From contig CAYWTB010000113.1 in assembly GCA_964461135.1 (NCBI GenBank), positions 1 through 14,259 of the forward strand: a stretch of 14,259 nt of DNA, in the 5' to 3' direction. Below the pieces are notes generated by a model, which made no database searches, was not told the DNA's origin, and saw only the letters and a program-made list of their open reading frames with translations. Shown here in pieces: positions 6,409-13,053 of the stretch (position 1 is the stretch's first letter; each line of letters opens with the position of its first letter). Made by a program: the position numbers and the translations under genes. The stretch is from RQOF01 sp964461135 (lineage in GTDB: Bacteria > Calditrichota > Calditrichia > RBG-13-44-9).

Positions 6409-8811
6409 ATGTTTATAAAACAGATGAACAAAATTCTATTATTATTATTCATCATCCCGTTAAATCTCATTTCTCAAAACCAGACAATCAGCTTCCGGGA
6501 CGGTGTTGACGGTTATAATGGCACAGTAGATACCTATATTGATAATACCAATCCAAATACACCGTACGGCACTTCAACCGGCATTTTATGGGATGGGTCA
6601 CCGGCGGAACTTACTACCTTTATCCGTTTCGATAATCTGTTTGTCTCGCAGGGAGGCCCGATTCCAAACAATTCATATATTGTTTCGGCAACTTTAACGT
6701 ACTATGTATACGATGCCGGTGATGATGCTGCCGTTAGCGAAGTTTTGCTTTCCTGGGACAACAGCTTAACCTGGAACCAATTCAATTTTAGTAACGACAT
6801 TGGTACTTTTGTCGGGAATGCCGAATCCGGCACTGCGAATACCTACGAAAGCTTTGATGTAACCAGCAGTCTGTCTTCCTGGTCAGCAAATCCTTCATTA
6901 AACAATGGCTGGATATTTCAGTTTACCGGAAGTAATGGAAGTGATGTGTATTCCAGCGAATGGGCAACCGTCAATCAAAGGCCTGAATTAACGGTAGTAT
7001 ATTCGGACAATTTTCCACCCGATCCACCCGTGGTCATTTTCCCGGCTGACGGTGCAACTGAGATAATTCATTCCCCCGCTTTAATGGTGTATGTAACTGA
7101 TCCTGAGGGAGATAATCTGACGGTGACTTTCTATGGCCGGCCGCTCACTGTTTCCGCAGAGCCGGATTTTACCATCGTTGGAATCCCGGATACCCAGTAC
7201 TATACCAACGGTGGGGGCCCGGTGGAAGCGTTCAATGCCCAAACTCAATGGATGGTTGCGAACAAGAATGCCCTGAATATTGTTTTTGCTGCCCAGTTGG
7301 GCGATTGTGTCCAGAATGGTGATACTTATTTGAGTGAATGGCAAATTGTTGATAATGCCTGGAGCATCATTGAAGATCCCATTACCACCGGTCTGGCAGA
7401 TGGCATTCCCTATGGGATTGGGGTTGGTAACCACGACCAGACACCGAATGGCGGAGGATACTCCGCTTCAACCTCTCTCTTTAACCAATTTTTCGGCGTG
7501 TCCCGTTTCGATGGCCGGGCCTACTACGGCGGCCACCAGGGCAGTAATAACGACAACAGCTTTCAATTATTCAGCGCCGGGGGAATGGACTTCATTCATA
7601 TTCATATGGAGTATGACACAAGTCCCGAGCCGGAGGTACTGGACTGGGCGGATGCACTGCTTCAAACCTATAGTTCGCGCCGGGCTATTGTATCCAGCCA
7701 TTATATCATCGGGCTGGGAACTCCCGGGAGCTTCGGGGCCCAGGGACAGGCAATTTATGATAATCTGAAAGACAATCCCAACCTGTTTCTGATGTTATGC
7801 GGACATATACATGGCGAGGGGAGCCGGGTTGATACTTATAACGGTAATACCGTTCATACCCTGCTGTCCGATTACCAGGATTATCCGAATGGCGGAAACG
7901 GTTTCCTGCGCTATATGATTTTTAAACCGGCTGAAGATCAAATTTATGTCTATACCTATTCCCCTTACCTGGATCAATATGAAACCGATGCCAACAGTCA
8001 ATTTGTTATCGATTATCCCATGAGCGGGTCGGAGTTTCAGGTGATTGGCACAAACACCAATGTATCTTCCGGTTCCAATACCAGCATCGTCTGGCCGGAT
8101 CTGGAACGATTAACCGAATATGAATGGTATGTGACGGTTGATGACGGAAACAGCATCATTACCAGTCCCGGCTGGACATTTACCACCAGGCTGGAGGATG
8201 ACCCCTTACCAATACTCTTAACATCCTTTGACGGCGTTTGGACGGAAACAGGGATCGATTTAGAATGGATGGTCGGGTCCGAAATTGAAAATGCCGGTTT
8301 TATTTTAGAAAGATCCCGGTTTTCGGAAAACGGTCCCTTTACTGAAATTGCCTCTTACCAATATCTGGATCAACTGAGGGGCCGGGGTAATGCCAGTGAG
8401 AGTAAAACTTACCATTATCTTGACCGGAATATTGAAAACGGCCAGATCTATTTTTACCGCTTGGCCGATGTTTCGAACTCCGGCGTCGTCACTTATCACC
8501 AGGTCATTACAGTTCAGGAGGAAGTGGCGATCCCGGATTTCAAACTCCTGCAAAATTATCCCAATCCCTTTAATCCAGAAACCACGATCCGCTATGCCGT
8601 TCCAAAACCTGAACGAATAAAGATCAGAATTTATAATATACTTGGTGAGGAGATTAAGACGCTAGTCGATCAATTCCACACGCCTGGTTCATACTCAATT
8701 GTCTGGGATGGTACCGACAACCAGAATAACAGTGTCAGTAATGGCATCTATTTTTATAAAATTGAAGCGGATCATTTCCAAAAAATCTTGAAAATGATTT
8801 ATACAAAATAA
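6409..8811 (+). CDS. Secreted multidomain metallophosphoesterase with type IX sorting domain
   Basis: 800 residues from ATG 6409; ATG 6424 (MNKILLLLFIIPLNLISQ) is equally good as the signal-peptide start. The frame is open back to a TTG at 6244, but that would bury the signal peptide. Domains in order: a DNRLRE-like beta domain (about 27-195: ISFRDG, STGILWDG, FIRFDNL, SFDVTSSLSSW); a short Ig-like linker (PPDPPVVIFPADGA); a calcineurin-like phosphoesterase core with PDTQ (Asp261), LGDCVQ (Asp299), GNHD (340-343), SSHY (His431) and GHIH (465-468); a fibronectin/Ig-like stretch; and a C-terminal LLQNYPNPFNPETTIRY plus FlgD-like fold (711-800) that directs type IX secretion to the cell surface. 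Metal-site residues are complete. It probably cleaves phosphoesters outside the cell; the substrate is unknown. Confidence 0.9.
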   Translation: MFIKQMNKILLLLFIIPLNLISQNQTISFRDGVDGYNGTVDTYIDNTNPNTPYGTSTGILWDGSPAELTTFIRFDNLFVSQGGPIPNNSYIVSATLTYYVYDAGDDAAVSEVLLSWDNSLTWNQFNFSNDIGTFVGNAESGTANTYESFDVTSSLSSWSANPSLNNGWIFQFTGSNGSDVYSSEWATVNQRPELTVVYSDNFPPDPPVVIFPADGATEIIHSPALMVYVTDPEGDNLTVTFYGRPLTVSAEPDFTIVGIPDTQYYTNGGGPVEAFNAQTQWMVANKNALNIVFAAQLGDCVQNGDTYLSEWQIVDNAWSIIEDPITTGLADGIPYGIGVGNHDQTPNGGGYSASTSLFNQFFGVSRFDGRAYYGGHQGSNNDNSFQLFSAGGMDFIHIHMEYDTSPEPEVLDWADALLQTYSSRRAIVSSHYIIGLGTPGSFGAQGQAIYDNLKDNPNLFLMLCGHIHGEGSRVDTYNGNTVHTLLSDYQDYPNGGNGFLRYMIFKPAEDQIYVYTYSPYLDQYETDANSQFVIDYPMSGSEFQVIGTNTNVSSGSNTSIVWPDLERLTEYEWYVTVDDGNSIITSPGWTFTTRLEDDPLPILLTSFDGVWTETGIDLEWMVGSEIENAGFILERSRFSENGPFTEIASYQYLDQLRGRGNASESKTYHYLDRNIENGQIYFYRLADVSNSGVVTYHQVITVQEEVAIPDFKLLQNYPNPFNPETTIRYAVPKPERIKIRIYNILGEEIKTLVDQFHTPGSYSIVWDGTDNQNNSVSNGIYFYKIEADHFQKILKMIYTK

Positions 8812-8952
8812 TATTTTACCAGGAAGGCCTCTGTTATTTGTTTTGCTGATGCTGATAGACAGATATTTTTTAATTCCCCTTCGGGGCAGCTAATATATAT
8901 CTTAGTCGCGCCATGAGTTAAGAACATTCACTAGTCTTAAACTGGATTTCAC

Positions 8953-9411
8953 ATGGATAAAATTATACACCTTTCCATCTTTTTACATGCTCCGCCTGAT
9001 AGGGCTTTCAACATGTTTACCAATAGTCATCTTCTTGAATCTTGGCTTACAGTTTTAGCTGATGTTGAACCTGTCGTTGGTGGAAAATTCGATCTGTTTT
9101 GGGAACCCGAGGATAAAGCCAACAATAGCACCTTGGGATGCAAAATCACGGCTATTGAGAAAAACAAATTTCTCTCCTTTGAATGGCGCAGTCCAAAACA
9201 GTTTAAACATTTTGCCAATTCATCAGATCCTTTAACTCATGTGGTGGTCTTCTTTATACCAAACGCAAGTAACACAGAAGTACATTTGATTCATTCTGGT
9301 TGGCGAAGTTCTTCTGAATGGGAAGAAGCACGCATATGGCAAGAGAAAGCATGGAAATTGGCCTTTAATTTATTGGTAAAACATTTTGAGAATAATACTA
9401 ATGGATCGTAA
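8953..9411 (+). CDS. SRPBCC / AHSA1-like protein
   Basis: 152 residues. It shows the opening of the AHSA1-type START-like fold: IFLHAPPDRAFNMFTNSHLLESWL, then VVGGKFDLFWEP, then ITAIEKNKFLSFEW, THVVVFFIP, EVHLIHSGW and a long C-terminal helix ending WQEKAWKLAFNLLVKHFE. The family binds small hydrophobic ligands or partner proteins in a deep cavity and includes stress and toxin-associated members; no specific ligand can be read from the sequence. No signal peptide, so cytoplasmic. No clear ribosome site precedes ATG 8953, as is common in Bacteroidota-related genomes. The gene is 117 nt before the metallo-beta-lactamase-fold gene and could be co-transcribed with it. Confidence 0.88.
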   Translation: MDKIIHLSIFLHAPPDRAFNMFTNSHLLESWLTVLADVEPVVGGKFDLFWEPEDKANNSTLGCKITAIEKNKFLSFEWRSPKQFKHFANSSDPLTHVVVFFIPNASNTEVHLIHSGWRSSSEWEEARIWQEKAWKLAFNLLVKHFENNTNGS

Positions 9412-9528
9412 ACTAAAAAATGACCTGGCTGATGCAAAACGCCAGAAAATAATAAATGGCGATTTGTATATTTGAATAAGAGTTCGTTGTCAATCTCAAA
9501 ACAAGAAACCTGTAAGGAGATAAAAACA

Positions 9529-10212
9529 ATGTCAACCCAAATTTATCCTGTTCGATTCGGAATCAACAGGTGTTATCTAATCAGGGAGGATGGGATGGTA
9601 ATGATTGATGGTGGTCCACCTAAAAAATTGGCAGCCTTTCAAAAGTTTATTGAGCGCATACCTGTTCGTCCCGAGGATATCCGGTTAATCATTTTGACGC
9701 ATGGCGATTTTGATCATGTAGGATCTGCCGGGGAAATAAAAACGCTTACTGGGGCCAAAATAGCTATTCATGAAAATGACAGAAGAACTTTTGAAAACGC
9801 TCTTCATCATTTTCCAACCGGAACAACTTCCTGGGGGCATTTTTTACGCTTTCTATTGAATCCGATCACAAAAATGTTGTTCAAGTTTCCAAAACAGAAG
9901 GCTGACATCGCGTTAGATAATTCAGACTATCCATTACACGATTTTGGCATAAACGGCAATATCGTGTACACGCCTGGCCATACCAAAGGTTCAGTAAGTG
10001 TTATATTAAAAACCGGGGAGGCGTTCGTAGGATGCCTGGCACATAATAACCTTCCTTTCCGATTAAAACCGGGCTTACCCATATTTGCTGATGATATCGA
10101 TGAAGTAAGGAAAAGCTGGAAATCAGTTATTGAGCGGGGAGCAAAAATGATTTATCCGGCTCACGGGGATCCCTTTCCGGTTGAAGTTATTAAAAAGATT
10201 TTGAATTATTAA
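9529..10212 (+). CDS. Metallo-beta-lactamase-fold hydrolase with an altered metal site
   Basis: 227 residues from ATG 9529, preceded by AAGGAG at a 10-nt spacing. An upstream TTG at 9472 lies before that ribosome site and is rejected. Motifs: THGDFDHVGS (His58, Asp60, Asp62, His63; first His-x-Asp-x-Asp-His), TPGHTKGS (His151) and YPAHGDPF (His212). The site that normally gives the metal-bridging Asp reads FVGCLAHN, with Cys169 in place of Asp. The usual member of this group, a glyoxalase II-like hydrolase of about 220-250 residues, has GDL there. Asp60 replaces the middle His of HxHxDH, a known variant. Activity with one or two metals is therefore uncertain. Cytoplasmic; 34 nt before the HXXEE gene, probably one transcript. 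Confidence 0.9.
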   Translation: MSTQIYPVRFGINRCYLIREDGMVMIDGGPPKKLAAFQKFIERIPVRPEDIRLIILTHGDFDHVGSAGEIKTLTGAKIAIHENDRRTFENALHHFPTGTTSWGHFLRFLLNPITKMLFKFPKQKADIALDNSDYPLHDFGINGNIVYTPGHTKGSVSVILKTGEAFVGCLAHNNLPFRLKPGLPIFADDIDEVRKSWKSVIERGAKMIYPAHGDPFPVEVIKKILNY

Positions 10213-10246
10213 CGGAAAGTAGTTAATCCGGGCACCAAACTACCCC

Positions 10247-10735
10247 ATGAAAGCATCCATAATTTCAAACCCATATAGATTTATTTTACTGGCTCCGCTG
10301 CTATTCATTGGTCATGTGCTGGAAGAAGCACCGGGTTTTGTCGATTGGGTGAATATCCTGATTGATCGAGATATTACCCCAGCGCTCTTCCTGTCGGTAA
10401 ACCTGGCCGGATTCGTCATCGTCAGTGGGTTGAGTGTGCTCACCGCCGGTACAAAGGAAAAAACCATCACCCTAATCACCCTGGCCTGGCTCGGATTTCT
10501 GATGTTTGCCAATGCGTTGTTCCATATTCTTGCAACGCTGATATATCAGCAATATACCCCGGGTACGATCACTTCGGCTGTTCTGTATCTCCCTTTCGTT
10601 TACTGGTTCTCCTGGCTGCTTATTCGCAAAACCGGAATGAAGCCAATAACCATTATCACTGCCATCCTCATCGGTTCTGTACCCATGGCGATTCATGGCT
10701 ATTCGATTATTTTTATGGGAAGCCGGTTGTTTTAA
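10247..10735 (+). CDS. HXXEE-domain integral membrane protein
   Basis: 162 residues with about four to five membrane helices. The defining HxxEE is HVLEE (His23, Glu26, Glu27) at the end of the first helix. The second conserved site is NALFH (Asn89, His93), followed by YTPG (103-106) and a late YLPFVYWF segment. These polar residues inside a membrane are thought to form a metal or catalytic site, but the family's reaction is unknown. The start at ATG 10247 has no strong ribosome site and lies 34 nt after the preceding stop, which favours translational coupling. The end is followed within 12 nt by repeat copy B. Confidence 0.85.
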   Translation: MKASIISNPYRFILLAPLLFIGHVLEEAPGFVDWVNILIDRDITPALFLSVNLAGFVIVSGLSVLTAGTKEKTITLITLAWLGFLMFANALFHILATLIYQQYTPGTITSAVLYLPFVYWFSWLLIRKTGMKPITIITAILIGSVPMAIHGYSIIFMGSRLF

Positions 10736-10781
10736 CTACAAACACCCTGAATTTATCCTGCCCCAGTCTCTGAATTAAATA

Positions 10782-10810
10782 TTGACAAAAATATTTTGAA
10801 TTTGCACATT
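10782..10810 (+). promoter_or_regulatory. Promoter-like pair in copy B
   Basis: TTGACA (10782-10787), 17 nt, then CACATT (10805-10810), aligned with the better pair in copy A. The -10 half is weak here. Confidence 0.22.
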
Positions 10811-10845
10811 AACGGAGAAACCGGTGACCAACCGGAGGGTATATG

Positions 10846-10908
10846 ATGGAGTATCATTTAAATTCCACCTTTTTGCTGATATTACCTTTAAAAATAAACC
10901 ATAATTAA
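10846..10908 (+). CDS. Possible 20-residue leader peptide in copy B
   Basis: CCGGAGGG (10832-10839) precedes tandem ATGs at 10843 and 10846. The frame reads MEYHLNSTFLLILPLKINHN and stops at TAA. Copy C encodes MGYFLQPFFLLLLPLKINQN with the same length and no indels. The DNA downstream of the frame is more conserved than the frame itself, so selection on a peptide is not shown. Confidence 0.2.
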   Translation: MEYHLNSTFLLILPLKINHN

Positions 10909-10945
10909 ACTTTTAATTTAAAAGCCCTGCTCTGGTTCTGACCTA

Positions 10946-10975
10946 TAGAAAATATGTTTCTATTTTTAGAAACAT
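10946..10975. promoter_or_regulatory. TAGAAA dyad and hairpin in copy B
   Basis: TAGAAA-ATATG-TTTCTA (10946-10962) is a 6+5+6 dyad. Its right half also pairs with the next unit: ATGTTTCTA (10954-10962), loop TTTT, TAGAAACAT (10967-10975). It could be an operator for a dimeric regulator or an RNA hairpin. Confidence 0.4.
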
Positions 10976-11032
10976 GGTTAAAAACTTTCCATATATATAT
11001 CTTTTTATTGGTAGAAATATTAAATTATAGTC

Positions 11033-11059
11033 GTCTAATTACTTAACAATATGTTAGGT
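11033..11059 (+). promoter_or_regulatory. 27-nt box with inverted ends, copy B
   Basis: Begins GTCTAATTACTTAAC and ends TATGTTAGGT, 46 nt before the ATG at 11106. Outer arms GTCTAAT / GTTAGGT are near-complementary. Confidence 0.5.
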
Positions 11060-11105
11060 ATAATTAAGTATTCATCGGTTGTACAAAAATCAGATAGGAG
11101 GAATC

Positions 11106-11597
11106 ATGAAGAACTTTATTATGATTGTAGCAATAGCTTTTCTGGCGATGAGTGCTTGCACTCAGAAAGTTGATCTCGAAGCCGAAAAGGCAAAAGTCAA
11201 AACTGTAATTGACCAGAATATTCAAATGTTAGTAACTGAGGATATAGAATTGGCTTCCAAAATCTATGCTCATGATAACGATATGGTGTTTTACGGTACC
11301 GACACTGCCGAGAGTATGGTCGGGTGGGAAGCAATTAAAGAGACATTGCAGGAAGAGTTCGCTGGCTCAGACACTAAAAAGATTTCAGTCAGGGATGAGG
11401 TCATCAAGGTTCATGATTCAGGCAAGGTGGCTTGGTTTTCAGGGATCTTTGATTGGGATGTTATAGATGCTGATGGGCAAGCAGTAAAACTGGAAGGAGT
11501 AAGAGGCACTTCAGTTTTTGAGAAACGAAATGGCAATTGGGTTTTCGTACAAGCGCACCTCTCTGTTCCCGTGAGTGGCCAAGCGTTTGAATATTAG
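11106..11597 (+). CDS. NTF2/SnoaL-like (DUF4440-type) lipoprotein
   Basis: 163 residues from ATG 11106, with AGGAGG (11096-11101) just upstream. A reading from TTG 11079 would place that site inside the gene and is rejected. The signal peptide ends in a lipobox-like LAMSAC (Cys18). The mature part has the cone-shaped NTF2-like pattern: helix KTVIDQNIQMLVTEDIELASKIYAHDNDMVFYGTD, then WEAIKETLQEEF, then strands KVAWFSGIFDWDV, GVRGTSVFEKRNGNWVFVQAHLSVP. Members of this group are small ligand-binding or isomerase-like proteins; the pocket residues do not allow a substrate call. It is lipid-anchored, and stands between repeat B and two attC-like hairpins, before another lipoprotein. Confidence 0.85.
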   Translation: MKNFIMIVAIAFLAMSACTQKVDLEAEKAKVKTVIDQNIQMLVTEDIELASKIYAHDNDMVFYGTDTAESMVGWEAIKETLQEEFAGSDTKKISVRDEVIKVHDSGKVAWFSGIFDWDVIDADGQAVKLEGVRGTSVFEKRNGNWVFVQAHLSVPVSGQAFEY

Positions 11598-11662
11598 ACT
11601 CTTTTCTTGTTTCAAAAGTGGAAAGTGACACAAAGAATGTTCAGCGGTGAATATAAACTTGT

Positions 11663-11715
11663 ACCTAACCATGCATTCAGCCGACCGAAGGGCAGTGGCG
11701 TGAATTAAGTAAGGC
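11663..11715 (+). other. Degenerate attC-like hairpin 1
   Basis: Begins ACCTAAC (matches integron core RYYYAAC) and ends GTAAGGC (one mismatch from GTTRRRY). Inner arms ATTCA-GCC and GGCGTGAAT pair. The order core, ATTCAgCCGACC, loop, GGCgTGAATTAA, core resembles short attC sites. It lies 65 nt after the NTF2-like gene's stop. The inner CGACCGAAGGGC recurs at 12739-12750. Confidence 0.35.
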
Positions 11716-11744
11716 TTATGAAAAAAATCAAATTTTAATTGTAT

Positions 11745-11798
11745 CATAACGTTTTGTGCGTTAAAGCCCTTCGGAGGCTGATGCTCACGTTATGCGTC
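11745..11798 (+). other. Degenerate attC-like hairpin 2
   Basis: CATAACG (11745-11751) pairs exactly with CGTTATG (11788-11794). Inside, AGCC..GGCT forms a second short stem around CTTCGGA. The right end GTTATGCGTC resembles GTTAGGCGTC at 4082-4091, and the next start codon is 32 nt after it. Only 29 nt separate it from hairpin 1, so the two could also be the ends of one long attC of about 130 nt. Confidence 0.35.
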
Positions 11799-11830
11799 TA
11801 AAACATTAGTAAAAAGTTTAGGAGGTTAGT

Positions 11831-12712
11831 ATGAAACCTAAAAATTTATTCTTAATCTACAGTGTTATTGCATTAATCCTGTTTAGCTATGGCTGCTCAA
11901 ATGAACCGGACAATTTTGCCATATCGGCCGACGGGGTAAAAGTCAGCTTCACTCAGATGGGTAAGGGTGAACCGGCAATAATTTTCGTCCATGGCTGGGC
12001 GAACAGGTCTAGTATCTGGGATGAAACTATGTCCCATTTTTCAGTTAAATACAAAACAGTTGCTGTTGACCTTTTCGGTTCCGATGAATCTTACAATAAA
12101 CGGAATGACTGGTCGATGGCACTATTTGGTGAGGAGGTTGCAGCTGTAATTAAAAAGCTGAAGCTCAATCAGGTGGTGCTGGTCGGTTTTTCCATGGGAT
12201 CGGCCGTGATAGCTGAAACAGCAAAGCTTTTACCTGAAAGAACCATAGGGCTTGTTCTGGTAGATGATTTGCAGGATGTGGAGATGAAGTATACTCCTGA
12301 GATGATTGCTGTTATGGATAGTTTCCTGATGGATCTGGTAACAGCTCCTACCAATGAAAAACTTGTAAACGGTGGTTTTTATAAGAAAAACCCGGAAAAA
12401 TCATTTCAACGGATCGAAACTATGCTTAAAGGTTCTTCGCAGACCGGGTGGAGAAGATCGCTGCAAAGTTACTTTAAATGGGTTAATGAAAATTGCATAG
12501 ATTCGTTCAAGCAGATTAAGGCTCCGGTCACTGCAATAAATTCGGATATGGAACCGACCAAGGTGGAAGTTTTCAGAAAGTATGCCCCTTCTTTTCAGGC
12601 TAAAATAATTCCCGACGTGGGACACCTTGTATTCTGGGATAATCCGGAAGATTTTAACCGTTTGCTTGAAGAAAGCATCCAGGAATTTGTTAATAAATCA
12701 AAATTAAAGTAG
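11831..12712 (+). CDS. Alpha/beta hydrolase lipoprotein
   Basis: 293 residues with AGGAGG close upstream. The signal peptide ends FSYGC (Cys22), a relaxed lipobox. The hydrolase core shows the oxyanion loop VHGWANR (His54), the nucleophile elbow GFSMGS (Ser121), a likely acid in INSDMEP (Asp239) and the catalytic His in VGHLVFWDNP (His265), so the triad is complete. Length and the short cap (TNEKLVNGGFYKKNP...) fit the homoserine-acetyltransferase/haloperoxidase-like group of esterases; substrate unknown. It is probably lipid-anchored at the cell surface or periplasm. Together with the NTF2-like lipoprotein it forms a two-gene module enclosed by repeats B and C. It is unrelated in detail to the frameshifted hydrolase at 5224. 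Confidence 0.9.
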   Translation: MKPKNLFLIYSVIALILFSYGCSNEPDNFAISADGVKVSFTQMGKGEPAIIFVHGWANRSSIWDETMSHFSVKYKTVAVDLFGSDESYNKRNDWSMALFGEEVAAVIKKLKLNQVVLVGFSMGSAVIAETAKLLPERTIGLVLVDDLQDVEMKYTPEMIAVMDSFLMDLVTAPTNEKLVNGGFYKKNPEKSFQRIETMLKGSSQTGWRRSLQSYFKWVNENCIDSFKQIKAPVTAINSDMEPTKVEVFRKYAPSFQAKIIPDVGHLVFWDNPEDFNRLLEESIQEFVNKSKLK

Positions 12713-12808
12713 AGTAGCATTATTTGGGTAATGCAGGCGACCGAAGGGCTATGTTTGATTTTGATATTCGTTGATTCTCGGAACCGTTGAAAAACCGGAG
12801 GGAGTGTG

Positions 12809-12871
12809 ATGGGGTATTTTTTACAACCCTTCTTTTTGCTTCTATTACCCTTAAAAATAAACCAAAATTAA
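12809..12871 (+). CDS. Possible 20-residue leader peptide in copy C
   Basis: Preceded by CCGGAGGGAG. Encodes MGYFLQPFFLLLLPLKINQN, in register with the frame in copy B: most differences change residues but keep the hydrophobic core and the stop position. It may be only a by-product of the conserved DNA. Confidence 0.2.
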   Translation: MGYFLQPFFLLLLPLKINQN

Positions 12872-12908
12872 ACTTTTAATTTAAAAGCCCTGCTCTGGTT
12901 CTGACCTA

Positions 12909-12973
12909 TAGAAAATATGTTTCTATATTTAGAAACATGGTTAAAACTTTCCATATATAGAAATATGTTTCTG
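12909..12973. promoter_or_regulatory. Two TAGAAA dyads and hairpin in copy C
   Basis: TAGAAAATATGTTTCTA (12909-12925), hairpin partner TAGAAACAT (12930-12938, loop TATT instead of TTTT in B), and a second dyad TAGAAATATGTTTCTG (12958-12973) that copy B lacks. The loop change keeps the stem intact. Confidence 0.4.
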
Positions 12974-12998
12974 TTTGGGTAAACATTAAATTGGGATA

Positions 12999-13025
12999 GT
13001 CTAATTACTAAATATTATATTAGAC
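12999..13025 (+). promoter_or_regulatory. 27-nt box with perfect inverted ends, copy C
   Basis: GTCTAAT at the left and ATTAGAC at the right are exact reverse complements; centre TACTAAATATTAT. It lies 28 nt before ATG 13054. Confidence 0.5.
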
Positions 13026-13053
13026 AATTAGTAAAATATTTTAAATAAGATAA

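Larger units (their letters stand above)
10748..11059 (+). repeat. Dispersed repeat / leader, copy B
   Basis: Fills most of the 370-bp gap before the gene at 11106. The left part (10748-10894) matches copy A. The middle (10888-10997) matches copy C (12851-12959) with only three differences: T to A in ACCATAATT, T to A in the hairpin loop, and one A fewer in a run. The right end carries the 27-nt box. Copies B and C lie in the same orientation about 1.96 kb apart. Confidence 0.8.
12795..13025 (+). repeat. Dispersed repeat / leader, copy C
   Basis: Occupies most of the 341-bp gap before adenosine deaminase. The left part has ACCGGAGGGAGTG, an ATG GGG TAT frame and CTTTTTGCT..TATTACCC aligned with copies A and B, but the TTGACA part is missing. 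The block 12851-12959 matches B with three differences. It then diverges, carries an extra dyad and ends in the 27-nt box. The gap before it (12713-12794) holds only CGACCGAAGGGC, shared with the attC-like hairpin at 11663. Confidence 0.78.

Noticed and set aside
8876..8886. CCCC-TTC-GGGG hairpin as a terminator after the metallophosphoesterase
   Set aside because: The stem is only 4 bp and no T-run follows on either strand.
9401..9475. 24-codon frame overlapping the end of the SRPBCC gene (starts MDRKLKND)
   Set aside because: Very short, no ribosome site and no recognised family; likely chance, though coupling by overlap is possible.
10736..13053. CRISPR array
   Set aside because: The repeats are few, long, diverged in parts and gene-spaced; no regular repeat-spacer pattern and no cas genes.
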